Of a DNA stretch of 64,000 bases, positions 28,574 to 64,000 are shown piece after piece. Origin of the DNA: Eriocheir sinensis (Eukaryota > Arthropoda > Malacostraca > Decapoda > Varunidae); NCBI RefSeq assembly GCF_024679095.1, contig NC_066516.1, forward strand, positions 20,070,035 to 20,134,034. Direction: 5' to 3'. The notes under the pieces are model-generated. The model was not told where the DNA came from and did no database searches. It was given only the letters and a program-made list of their open reading frames with translations. Every line of letters begins with the position of its first letter. The stretch's first letter is position 1. The position numbers and the translations under genes were made by a program.

Positions 28574-30079
28574 GTGAATGAAGCAATATTGATCACTGCA
28601 CTTAACTACTCTAGCATCTATGGTATGTTAAATGAAATTGCAGACAATGAGGAACTAAAAGGAGATGCTCGACTTGCTGCATCAGTTTTTGCAGAGAAAA
28701 TGTGCCTTCTTAAAAATGCATTTATGTGTGTTCTTTGGAACAAGATCCTCCAGCGCTTTCAGAAAGCTAGTACTCTTCTCCAAAGTACAAATATTGATAT
28801 CAACATGGCTGTATCATTGTTTCTGTCACTTGAAAGTTTTGCTGCTGAGCTTCGTGGTCAATTTGATGAACTGGAGAATACTGCAAAAAATCTCATGGAA
28901 AATGTTCAGCAAGTATATGTGTAATGCGGAGAAACCCAGGACAATCGATCCTCTTAAATAATTAAGGTATTAACTGTGAACTATGTGATAGTGCGGTGAC
29001 TATGCCTGATGAACGAGCCTCCCATAACCCACTTAGCCAGTGGGGTACCTCTTTGGCCGACTCGGTAAGGAGTGGCTCTCCCGTCACGCTGGTCGCGGGT
29101 TCAATCCCAGGCAGCCGGCGAATACCCTGATCTTGATTAATTTCTCGTGTGTTTCGATACACGCAGAGGACATGTTGGGAAATAGAGGAAATAGAAAAAC
29201 AAGCTCCCGGGGCATGACATATGTATCGGAAAAGGTACGGAAGAGAAGACGGCGGCGTCAAGCTGATAATTCTGCTGAACCTGATGAAGATCTTCAAGAT
29301 GCACAAAAATTCCCTGTACAGAGTTTTGTTGTCATCATTGACAAGTTACATGCAAGTTTACCTCAACGTCGCCAGGGTATCACAAGATATCTGACGACTT
29401 TGCCTTTATCAAGTCATTGAGGGAGAATGATACTGCACAGCTGAGAGTTGACGTATCCAGCTTGGTGAAAAAATACATCAATGACTTGGAACCCCACTGC
29501 GAGGATGAATTTGTAACATTCTCAGAATTTGTAACCCATTTGAAGTTGGATCGTGATCCTCATGTCCTGTTGAAATACTTAAGGAAGAATCCAGTTGTAG
29601 AGTCAACATTTGCCAATGTTTCAACTGCTCTGCGATTGTTCTTAACATTACCAGTCACTGTCTGCGAAGGTGACCGTTCATTTTCCAGACTGTCTTTGAT
29701 CAAAAACAGATTTCGTTCAACAATGACTCAAAAACGACTGAATGCTTTGTCTGTTATGTCAATTGAAAATGATGACACCTCCTCAATGACATTTGAAATC
29801 ATAATTGAACAGTTTTCGCAAGAGAAATCAAGAAAATGGGCATTGGTGTAGCTGCTATAGTTACCTATGTACATAAGTATGGTATGTATGCTTCTAATAC
29901 AGAATATAAAGAAAATAAAGATGATGACAATCTGTATTAAATATATTGTATCATTAATTCATTCTGATGTTTCAATAAAATATGAAATTGTCCAGATCTT
30001 ACCTAATTTATTCAAGGGGGGGGGGGGGGAGCAAAACAGTGGGTGGCGTAGGGCCCAATGCAAGCTTAATCCGGGCCTG
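28574..30079 (+). pseudogene. hAT transposase remnant (ZMYM1-like), 5'-truncated
   Basis: Three + strand blocks belong to one hAT-type protein of the class annotated as zinc finger MYM-type 1-like: 28574-28924 (helical RNase H-flanking part), about 29160-29420 (basic RKRRRRR stretch) and 29417-29851, the C-terminal dimerisation region with VESTFANVSTALRLFLTLPV, EGDRSFSRLSLIKNRFRSTM and RLNALSVMSIEND. The N-terminal zinc finger and first catalytic part are missing. A SINE (about 29035-29165) and frame changes interrupt it. The right end at 30079 reads TTAATCCGGGCCTG, matching the CAGGCCCGGATTAA type of hAT terminus. No left end was found. Confidence 0.75.
29035..29165 (+). mobile_element. tRNA-derived SINE inside the hAT remnant
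   Basis: TTTGGCCGACTCGGTAAGG (A-box-like) and GCGGGTTCAATCCC (B-box) are spaced as in a tRNA, followed by a short non-tRNA body. It separates two coding blocks of the transposase, so it is younger than that element. Confidence 0.6.
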
Positions 30080-30146
30080 CCTCCCAGGACAAATATTATA
30101 CGAGAATTTCAAATAACACTGTTTTATTCTTCTAATTCGATCAAAG

Positions 30147-30312
30147 GGCCGTATTACAAGTCAAACCCGATAAGTTTCGGGTCCCTACAAAGGTTGGTAT
30201 AGGCCCCCTATTACAAGTCCAATCAGAGAAGCTTCGGGTCCCCACAGAGTTATTCATCCCGACCTCTGTAGGGACCCTAAACTTCTCGGATTGGACTTGT
30301 AGTACGGCCCGC
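30147..30312. repeat. foldback hairpin of about 165 bp
   Basis: GGGCCGTATTACAAGTC at the left pairs with GACTTGTAGTACGGCCC at the right, and the pairing continues through CCCGATAAGTTTCGGGTCCC against GGGACCCTAAACTTCTCGG. A third related block (GGCCCCCTATTACAAGTCC) lies in between. No coding. Confidence 0.65.
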
Positions 30313-31062
30313 TAAGTAATCACTTCATTTTATATGAAGCGTATTAATCATTTTTCGAAAAAAAAAAATAACAAATCTAAGCAAACCTAGCATCACCTAA
30401 TATTGGGGGAAGGTGCTTTAACCCCCCTCGACCCTCTCACCTTGATCTAACCAAATATAGCCCCACCCTTTTTATTCTCCTTTTTTTTTTTTTTTTGACT
30501 TGCCCTCCCCAGCAATCCCTGGCTGGTGACCTCACTGTGTCACAGCATTTTTTATCACTCAGGTAGACAAGTGAACCAAGAGAAAAATTGAAATGTTTTT
30601 GACGAATACTTCATTATTATACTTCTTAAACTATATTTTCCTCTAATTACAACGGTATTAAATGACATTAAAGTCTGAAAACATAAAACAGATTATAATA
30701 GTTTTCTGTCCAATTTTGCACTTTAACTGAGGGGGTATTATGGCTTTTGTCGTAAAGAGATTTTGTTCCAAAGGAGTTTTGTCTTGATCCCAGTAGGAAG
30801 AGTATTATTTCTCTTGACATACGTATATATTTCCTTTGTCCTCACCCATCAAGTCATCATTACCGAGAATAGGTGATATGTGCGTGAGAAACCACCTGCT
30901 GGCAATCGTCGTATAGTGTGGAGATAATGCCAATCAGATATTGAAGAGGTCAAAGCTCCTCATCGAAGTATATATTATGGATGGTTCTCGGAGGCCATCA
31001 TCCTTTCCTTCTTTAGACTTCACCAAAGCAGCATCTTTATCATCAGCTACAACCTCAAAGTC
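30313..31062. other. non-coding, upstream of CTL-C
   Basis: AT-rich with poly-T at about 30480-30497. No TATA box or other element could be assigned with confidence to CTL-C. Confidence 0.4.
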
Positions 31063-31242
31063 ATGATCTACTACCCTCTTCTGTTCCTCCTCGGTGAGCA
31101 GCAACATTCATAAGAATTGATGCAGATTTATAGATGACGTCTTGAAGTACTCTCGTTCCTATACCAAGCTCGTCTTCACGCAGCTCGGTCTCTTTCCCCA
31201 GGAACCTTGGTCGCGGATACGGCGACGGTGAACGAGACCGCC

Positions 31243-31288
<46 letters not shown>

Positions 31289-31543
31289 TCACCACGGCCT
31301 GATGACGAGTTGGACTCGCTTTCGGCAGCTGGTACCCTCCCGACGAAAGCAATTGCTCATTATCGTCGAGCTTTGGGTACTACCAGGACCTCACACACCA
31401 CACACCCCATCCCCCTTGCTCAAGGGGGGACAGTAACCACTCCTAGTCAACGGAAAGAATCCGGCCTGAGCGGGGCTCGAACCGCCGCCTGCTTGGCCGT
31501 GAAGCCTTGCAGCGCAGCGCTCTGCCGATTGAGCTACCGGAGC

Positions 31544-31607
<64 letters not shown>

Positions 31608-31675
31608 CTGAGAGACTATTTGTGTCAACATACAGACAAAAGATAACTACTGACGAAGGAAGGAAACAGTAGCAG

Positions 31676-31774
<99 letters not shown>

Positions 31775-32025
31775 CATTAGGAATACACTGACTGACAGGC
31801 TTGTTGACTAAGCATCATTGTCGTGTTGACCTCATAGGCCTGTCCAAGTCCCTTCGCGCCGGTGGGCGTCCACTGCGTCCACTTGGACTTGACCGTCACC
31901 GGCACGTGGGAGGAAATGCGGCAGCTCTGCCAAGAGTTGGGCAGCGACTTGGCCGTCCTGTCTGATGGGCAGTTCTATGTTGACAGTCAGCAGTACATAA
32001 GGACGATAGGTAAGTGGGTATGTTT

Positions 32026-32106
<81 letters not shown>

Positions 32107-32377
32107 CCAAAACGTCTTTCCCTCAGGTACGCCAGCCGAAGAGGCCCATTTTTGGATCGGTGCCTCCGACGAGGAGGTGGAGGGGTTGTGGGTGTGGATA
32201 GATGGCACGCCCGTCGTCATGGGGACGCCCTACTGGACCAACCAAGGGTGTGACAACATTCAAGAGCCTAGCGGAAAAACATTTCAGAACTGTGCCATGC
32301 TTCATGGACTTTTCCACCATTACTTGAATGATTACCAATGTAGTTTTGATAGCGCACATCCTTTCTGTGTGCTCTAG
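31063..32377 (+). CDS. secreted C-type lectin domain protein CTL-C (four exons)
   Basis: Deduced exons 31063-31093, 31202-31245, 31838-32009 and 32127-32377 give 165 residues and TAG. Exon 1 (MIYYPLLFLLG) and exon 2 (GTLVADTATVNETAG) form a signal peptide plus short linker; the exon 2 start GTLV is shared with CTL-A and CTL-B. The lectin domain has ACPSPFAPV..HCVHLDL, WEEMRQLCQEL, FWIGASDEEVEG, WVWIDGTPV, EPS at the calcium/sugar site, QNCAML and LNDYQC..HPFCVL. It is the divergent member of the cluster. The exon 2 donor falls inside a (GT)n tract: GGT|GTGTGT keeps phase with exon 3, one GT earlier does not. Function as for the family: secreted glycan recognition. Confidence 0.85.
31243..31290. 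repeat. (GT)n at the CTL-C exon 2 donor
   Basis: About 43 bases of GT repeat start at the last codon of exon 2; the functional 5' splice site must be one of the first GT units. Confidence 0.85.
31290..31545 (-). mobile_element. tRNA-derived SINE in CTL-C intron 2
   Basis: Minus strand: GCTCCGGTAGCTCAATCGGC with A-box, B-box GGCGGTTCGAGCCCC (about 31471), then a 170-bp non-tRNA body ending near 31290. It is bracketed by (GT)n on both sides, as if inserted into one GT tract. Confidence 0.7.
31545..31768. repeat. (GT)n and (AT)n in CTL-C intron 2
   Basis: (GT)n at about 31545-31606 and (AT)n at about 31680-31768. Confidence 0.92.
32033..32102. repeat. (CT)n forming most of CTL-C intron 3
   Basis: About 70 bases of CT repeat inside a 117-bp intron; it supplies the pyrimidine tract ahead of the exon 4 acceptor. 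Confidence 0.92.
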
Positions 32378-34199
<1,822 letters not shown>

Positions 34200-34204
34200 C
34201 TGCG

Positions 34205-34770
34205 GGACTGCCACACTCATCAACATTACAATTTACAAACTCATAAGAACACTCCAAGGAAATCCAGAGCACCGGGATGACATTAAAGCGCATCAACATT
34301 ACTAAGAACCATTCATCATAGCAACTCAAGTCATAAATCACTGGAAAACAAGAATGAAAACACACCACGGAAGTTGCCACACTCCCGGCTAGCAACATTA
34401 CAATTTCCAAGCTAATAAGAACACTCCAAGGAAATTCAGACAACCAGGATGACATGAAAGCGTATCAACATTATTAACAACCATTTTCATAGCCACACAA
34501 GTCTTTAATCACTGGAAAACATCAAAACTAGACGAAGGAAGAAAAGAACAACACACCACGGGAGTTGCCACTTGCCACACACCTGACCAATCCTTGACTA
34601 TTAACATTACACTTTTCCAAGCTAATAGAAACGCTTCAAGGAAATCCAAACAACCAGAATGACACGGAGGCGCACCAACATTACTGTGAACCATTCCTCA
34701 TAGCCACGTAAGACTTAAATCACTGGAAAACATCAAAACTATTGACGAAGAACGAACACAACAACGCACC
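34205..34770 (+). repeat. three imperfect tandem copies just upstream of prosaposin
   Basis: A unit of roughly 165-195 bp occurs three times, starting near 34210 (GCCACACTCATC), 34376 (GCCACACTCCCGG) and 34567. Shared blocks in order are AACATTACA, CACTCCAAGGAAAT, CAGGATGACA, CATCAACATTA, CCATTC.TCATAGC and AATCACTGGAAAACA. The last copy ends about 40 bp before the start codon, so the array forms the proximal promoter and/or 5' UTR. Confidence 0.75.
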
Positions 34771-34781
34771 CTCACCATCAC

Positions 34782-34807
34782 ATGATCGTCAGTCCGGACC
34801 CCGCACC

Positions 34808-34811
<4 letters not shown>
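34782..34811 (+). promoter_or_regulatory. uORF overlapping the prosaposin start codon
   Basis: A nine-codon frame (MIVSPDPAP) ends in TGA at 34809-34811, overlapping the main ATG (34808-34810) as ATGA. If transcription starts upstream of 34782, this could regulate translation by termination-reinitiation. A TCAGTC initiator-like motif at 34790 would instead put the start of transcription inside it. Confidence 0.4.
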
Positions 34812-58197
<23,386 letters not shown>

Positions 58198-58331
58198 GCA
58201 TTCTGCTGCTGGGAGTGCTGCTGTTGATACTGCTGCTTCATGGTCCATCCCTCCTGTTCTCTCTTTAGGGCCACCAAGCTCTCCTCTAAATATAAGCAGA
58301 TCAGCATTAACTGTAAATTCCTATTCAGTCT

Positions 58332-58682
<351 letters not shown>

Positions 58683-58805
58683 ACCAAGGGTTATAAGAAA
58701 TCAGGGGGGAAATGTTGCTAATGCTGCTCAGTGTCAGGAAATTTGTGTTCACTAACTGGTTGTGCTGACTCTTAGGGGCAAAAAAAGGATGCATCCTCGC
58801 AAATA

Positions 58806-59055
58806 GCCTCTTCCATTTAGCGTAACCTGTTTCTGGGTCGTGATCTGTAGAGTCCCTCATAGAGTCCCGACAACCTATGATTTGGACGCCATTATTGGCC
58901 CTGTGTTTTCGCCGCGCTTTTCAAACACTAGCACACGCTCTCGCGGTGAAAACAGGGCCAATAATGGCATCAAAATCTTAGGCTGTCGGGACTCTATCTA
59001 TCAAGGGACTCTACAGATCACAACCCAGAAACGGGTTACGCTAAATGGAAGAGGC
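58806..59055. repeat. 250-bp near-perfect hairpin
   Basis: GCCTCTTCCATTTAGCGTAA at the left pairs with TTACGCTAAATGGAAGAGGC at the right. Pairing continues through AGAGTCCC, GTCGGGACTCTAT, CCAAAT/ATTTTG and GGCCAATAATGG to a loop of about 40 bp near 58906-58946. No coding; a foldback MITE is likely. Confidence 0.85.
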
Positions 59056-59672
59056 TTAAAGAACAGATGGGAGGGAAGTGAAAAATGTGACTGACCTATA
59101 GTAGTTATGAAAAGCATTTGACCTGACTAACTCAAGGATCAGAACATGATGGCTTTAATGCTAGCCAGTGAAGTAGTGCAGCAGTCAAGGGAAGGGTCAG
59201 ACTGGTCTACTTACTCTTTGCTGGTTGACAAAATAATAACATTGTCGTCTTCATAACCGTAATCAGAAAGAAATAATTGAAGTGATACTAATGTATAAGC
59301 ATTGCTTTTGTAGGAGTGGATTATTATGTATTTTGGCACCTTGAGGTCATTACTGAAAATATTAATTCGGATCGCTTAATGCATTACCGAAGAGTTTACT
59401 TTTGTGAACATGTTTGTGTACTACACTTCAACACACACACACACACAGACTTAACATTATTGTGTTGTTCAAAATATACCTGTATTTGTCATTACTATTA
59501 CATCCTTAATACAGAAACCTGTAGATAGGCCTTCTAAGTATTATCATGAACAATAGTACTTTTTACTTGTAATGGAAGCTACTAATTATTGATACCAGTA
59601 AATGGAATAAAATGTTTAAGTAGAATCTGCTGTGCTTTAACAAAATTTTTGTCTACAAATAGCATAAATAAA

Positions 59673-60699
59673 ATGGTAATAATTGAACAAATCAAAATAT
59701 TAAGAATGTATTTCAGTAGAAGATACAGACATTAAATGATACAAACAAAGGTGCCGTTGCAAAGGCTGTGGACTTTTGGGATGGGATGATGTTGGAAACT
59801 GTGATTCTTGAAGGTACATACTGCACATTTACATGTTTTCCCATGCTTTGACAATGGTATTCTGTGGCACCCATGCGGTGGCCAAGCACCGGTGGAGGTG
59901 GGGGGGTGCCAAGTTGAAAGTCGGCCCCGGGCGGTAAATCACCCAGCTACGCCCCTGCACTCAATCTTTCACTAAGTACCTGAGTTGGAGTTGGTGAAAG
60001 GCTGGAGTAATAAATGGTGTTTTCAATATGGTTAACCATATTGTTATCAGGTTTTTATCGGTAATAAGTTATTGGCGATATATTACTATCCTCTGGGATA
60101 TACAGGTTACTATTTTGCGGCAATGGCTTGCTTGTTTTTAGCGGTGATGGGTTATTCTCCCAGTCGTCTGGGGGGTTGCGCGGCATGCTCCGCCTTCCTC
60201 CATTGGGGTATCTCCCCAACGAAATTTTTTTTTATTTTTTATTTTTTTTTTTTTTTACGGATATAGAGGATCTACATTAACCACGTTTTGACAACAGGTT
60301 TCCATAGCATTTTCAGTGATAAACTTAATTTAGCGCTTTCTTTGTTGTTTTCAGTGATAACGCGATAGCAATTACTTATCTCCATGTGAAAAGCCTTCAT
60401 ACTTTACTGTTAAATGGGTAGTCTGCCTGAAATAGACCGCTCAGGTCTAATAAATAATTCCTCTGATTTTATATGCAGAATGTATTAAAAAATATACTTC
60501 AAGCTGTCCTTTACATGAAAGTGGGCTTAAGGATTACATGTAGATTATCGTAGCCTACTCCACCACCAGTGAGAACAACGGCGCAACGCGAAGCGTATCA
60601 TACGTATTTATCGAACAGTAAATATTTCAACAACAAATCTAACCTAACCTTACGTAACCTAACTAAATCTAACCTAATATAGATTGATCTGACCCCCTG
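59673..60699. other. non-coding, transposon debris
   Basis: GGTAAATCACCCAGCTACGCCCCTG (59935-59959) looks like the end of a DNA transposon of the CAGGGGCGTAGCTGGGTG type. CAATATGGTTAACCATATTG (60024-60043) is a perfect 20-bp palindrome. Poly-T runs lie at 60225-60257. At 60638-60678, CTAACCTAACCTTA and TAACCTAACTAAA resemble the arthropod telomere unit TTAGG in degenerate form. Confidence 0.4.
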
Positions 60700-60870
60700 T
60701 AGCCTACATCTAGTGTGGGAGTCGTGTAAGTAAGCATCACCGAGTGACACCGACGAGTCAGTCAGTCTGTCAGTGTTTACAAAGTGAGCGGCGGAGGCGG
60801 GCCATCGAAGGACGGCGTGAATCAGTGTGAAGTGTATGTAAGTCACCAGGAGGTAATTATGGTGTAGCTA
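60700..60870 (+). promoter_or_regulatory. possible promoter and first non-coding exon
   Basis: Three TCAGT-type initiator motifs (about 60756-60772), then a GC-rich stretch (GCGGCGGAGGCGGGCC) and a possible donor (ATGTAAGT at about 60836). This is the look of an arthropod transcription start with a 5' UTR exon, but no downstream coding exon was found in the window. Confidence 0.25.
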
Positions 60871-62820
60871 CTTAGCATTACGACGTCACCAGGACCATCA
60901 ACGTGACATACGGGTAATGATTGGTTGCAATGGTGGAAGCATATCGGGTGTCATGCCTGAACCCCATTTTGAGGCAACGAAGCACTGATCAGAGTTTACC
61001 GCTTCTTCCTGCTGTCCATGAACCACTTCCCAGCGTGTAGACCAACCCCACCTTTGCTCTATTATCTACCCGCAAAAATTGGAGTGTAATGGAACATGGA
61101 TCTCTCCTTGTTTAGTATGAATTTCCATGCATTGACCGTTGGATGTGAAGTTCGGTGTGGTGGCGCTGTAGGAGTCCGCTCGCAGCCGCAAAATAACTCG
61201 CAGAGAGGGGTTCAGCTTGCTCACTGTTTCTATATTGCACTCACCGCTATCTTTTACGTGTCCTGTTTCGGCCCCTATACACGGCACAAACATCAGAGAT
61301 ACACCTTTAATCAAGAGAAAGCTTTACACTAAATGAACAAGGTAGATTTTAGAAAGAATTCCCCACGTTGATGTTCACTCAGTTCTTGCTGGTTTGGTAT
61401 GTTGGTCTAGTGTGTTGTTGTCTTGCCGGCAATATCAACCATCACAAAGATCACAAGTTGGCAAACCAGAACAAAAGCAGGCAAATTAATGTTTTCCAGA
61501 TATGTATTCCTCAGTGCGCATGTGTGGTGGACATCAGAGCGACTTATTTCTGAGAGGAGGTATTTCTCTTAACACCGGCCTTGAAGTTACCAAGACAACA
61601 CTGCTCATGCGCGGCCCAGGTCACCTTGGGAGTTGTCTGCTGGCATGTAGCGTTCATTCAGTCAAGTTGAGGGATCGGAAAATACTTTTCAAGCACTGCG
61701 CCTCTAAGGTGTCGCTGGTTTAGAGTTTTGTGCAGTGCAGAGCTGAATGCGTGCAATGTTACGTCATCCCGCAATTAAACAGCGTCAGTGAGTAGCTACC
61801 CTCTGGACTGTTTCAAGGTCACGGAATAAGGCAACCACCGAACTCGCGCACCGCCACTTATTTTTTTCCAAACAATCTTAGCCCTTATCCTATCGCCGTT
61901 AGAATAGTAACCTCGCTACTTAAATCACACATTAGAAATATTGTATAGCCTACTATGATTACTGAAATGGGGAAAAATCGGAAAACTTTGTTAGAAGCGG
62001 TATAAAAAAAATAGTAAGTTACCTGTGCATGTATACAGGTGAATAATGTTTTCATGCTTAGATGTTATAGGAAGCAACCGAGGGAAGAGTGGCTCAGTAA
62101 GCTAGTGTTTTGATGTCAGAATGGCTCGTCTGTGCTAGCGGCGTTTCAAGATTTTAGCATGTTTAATATTGATTAGTTACTCATAAACTTTTGAATAGAT
62201 TTTGTTTTTAATTTTATTTTTGATAGCCGTAGGTTATATACCAAAGGTTCGAATTGTACTTGCGTGCAATAATATCTTTCTTTTTTTGTGTGTGGATATA
62301 TCAATTGCCTTTTTCTTCTCATGTAATATTAACGTTTTTTTATAGTTCGTTATTTGTTTGCCTTATAAATTCAACGTTTTAAATATAGCAGAGTTCCGCA
62401 GAGCTATAAAAATATGCAGTAAATATATATGTAAACACCTCGCTAGAATTATGAGAGCACGAAAAGGGACAAAAATTTGACGCGTCTGTAATAAGCGAGT
62501 GATTAATGATGATGATGTTATTTATTACTGATGCTGTAATGGGCAATAAAATAAGATCACCATAAACACCCAGAATATGATATGTAATGCAGACGCTACT
62601 ACTACATAATCCACCGCCTCGGCATTTATCTACCAATTTCTACCTACCAATCTTTGTTTATCTCCTTTTAATCGCTCTTTATCAGCCTCTGTTGGACTGT
62701 TTTGCTCTGCTCTTTTTTTCTTTTGTTACATTTTTCTTCCTATCTCTTCTGCTTCTGAGACACTTTAAAGAGTGGGAAGGATCGCTGTCCACTTGAAGAC
62801 CTTAATGATGAGGAGAGGGC
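60871..62820. other. non-coding, no gene recognised
   Basis: Short frames at 61096-61332, 61368-61553 and 61502-61723 have no recognisable domain and no consistent splice partners. 61800-62700 is AT-rich. Confidence 0.45.
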
Positions 62821-62831
62821 GTCTAAGACAC

Positions 62832-62866
<35 letters not shown>

Positions 62867-62925
62867 AGGTTGTGACGAAGAGGTGACTTTTTAAATATAT
62901 GGAAACGCCTTGGAACCGTCCCATC

Positions 62926-62986
<61 letters not shown>

Positions 62987-63090
62987 ATACTATTTTCAAA
63001 CAATGCGCTGCCGAAAAAAAAATAGGGAGTGAATTTTTCAATACTGGTTTTGTGATTTTTGTTTTTACTTTTTTCGTTTAATTTGAAGGG

Positions 63091-63166
<76 letters not shown>

Positions 63167-63221
63167 CCCTTTAGCCTCTCGTCAGCCAGACAGATGTGAG
63201 GGGGAAGGAAAGGGTGAGATG

Positions 63222-63274
<53 letters not shown>

Positions 63275-64000
63275 AAGGATAATAATGAAGGAAAAAGGTT
63301 AGAGGAAGATTGAATGAATGCGTGAATTGATAAAAAAAATATTAATGAATGAAGAAACGAAGGAAGACTGGAAGAAATAAACAAATGAAGAAATACAATA
63401 ACGGATAAGATAATAATGAGAAGTCGGAGGGCAGAAAAGAGCAAGTGGTGGTCTCATTTTTAAACAGAGAGGAGAGAAGAGAGGGGATAAGAGAGAGAAA
63501 AGGAGAGAGAGAGAAACAAAGAGGAAAGAAGCATGAGAGAAACAGAGAAAATAACGAAGACGAAGCAGAAGATAATGCAAATAATAGAAGATAAAAAGTC
63601 AATCATAGAAAACGGATGAATCAAGAAATAAAGAGAACAACACATTTAACACTTAAAAGAGAAAAAAGAAAAGAAAAAAACAAGAAAGAAAAGATGCAAA
63701 ATATACGAAAAAAAACCAATGAAAAACGGGAGAAAGGAGAAAGGGGAACAGAAGAGGGGAAACCGAAGAGGAGAGGAGGAGAAGGAGGAGGAGGAGGAGG
63801 GAGGCAAGAAGGGTAAGGGTAAGAGGGGAGAGGACCAGGAATAGGGGGTGAGAGGAAAGAAGAGAGAAGGGGAAGGGGAGGGGGGTGGGGGAGTAACTGG
63901 TGTAGTGCAATTTAAACACACGTAGGAGCGGGGCCTTTGATGTGAGGTGGGCGCCTCTTTGTGCGCCCATATATGGCTAACGAGTACATTACGGGATGAA
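62821..64000. repeat. microsatellites and purine-rich low-complexity DNA
   Basis: (GA)n at 62838-62864, (GT)n at about 62929-62985, (CA)n at about 63096-63164, (GA)n at about 63224-63270, then a plus-strand purine tract (A/G-rich) to about 63895. Long minus-strand frames rich in Leu, Ser and Phe are products of this composition. Confidence 0.9.

Noticed and set aside
31445..31545. tRNA gene on the minus strand
   Set aside because: A- and B-boxes are present but the anticodon region does not fold cleanly and a SINE body follows.
62740..63444. 234-codon minus-strand frame rich in Ser-Leu and Cys-Val/His-Thr runs
   Set aside because: Built from (GA)n, (GT)n and (CA)n tracts; no domain.
63616..63970. 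Overlapping frames in the purine-rich end of the window
   Set aside because: Low-complexity composition; open in several frames on both strands.

Overview
This is eukaryotic, almost certainly arthropod, nuclear DNA; a decapod crustacean (crab, shrimp or crayfish) is the best guess. Long dinucleotide and trinucleotide microsatellites occur every few kilobases, genes are split into short exons by kilobase-scale introns, tRNA-derived SINEs and LINE, Penelope, Gypsy, hAT, Tigger-like and TTAA-type elements are abundant, and secreted C-type lectins lie in tandem. No bacterial or viral gene organisation was seen. The species is inference.

Layout. 1-7.1 kb: one probable terminal exon of a glycine-rich protein (1684-1785), two MITEs and LINE remnants. 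7.1-32.4 kb: three + strand C-type lectin genes (CTL-A 7398-12132, CTL-B 20726-26170, CTL-C 31063-32377), each with four exons and an intact deduced reading frame. CTL-A and CTL-B lie in a segmental duplication (about 7.11-12.2 and 20.43-26.2 kb) whose copies differ by later insertions, so each gives empty sites for the other. Between them lie a 5'-truncated Penelope-like element (minus strand) and a 5'-truncated Gypsy element (plus strand), joined head to head near 14.70 kb. CTL-B and CTL-C are separated by a MITE, a GC-rich promoter-like stretch and a dead ZMYM1-like hAT transposase carrying a SINE.

34.8-58.2 kb: one + strand gene of 19 exons whose splice phases all agree, giving 913 codons. 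It encodes a prosaposin: signal peptide, saposin-A domain, seven saposin-B domains with six cysteines each, and a C-terminal saposin-A domain. Its introns hold LINE 3' ends, SINEs, several non-autonomous DNA transposons and a complete-ended hAT element with a perfect 8-bp target-site duplication. A roughly 345-bp (AT)n tract and a 250-bp near-perfect hairpin follow the stop codon, possibly inside the 3' UTR.

59-64 kb: no gene recognised; a promoter-like GC-rich patch near 60.7-60.9 kb and purine-rich or microsatellite DNA at the end.

The genes suggest two unrelated jobs: secreted lectins (pattern recognition or innate immunity, by family) and lysosomal sphingolipid-hydrolase activation (prosaposin). 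Nothing links them except proximity. I did not find a convincing new molecular system. The most interesting observations are the fast-changing lectin pair with a long intronic foldback, the seven-saposin precursor, and the repeat structures at both ends of the prosaposin gene.
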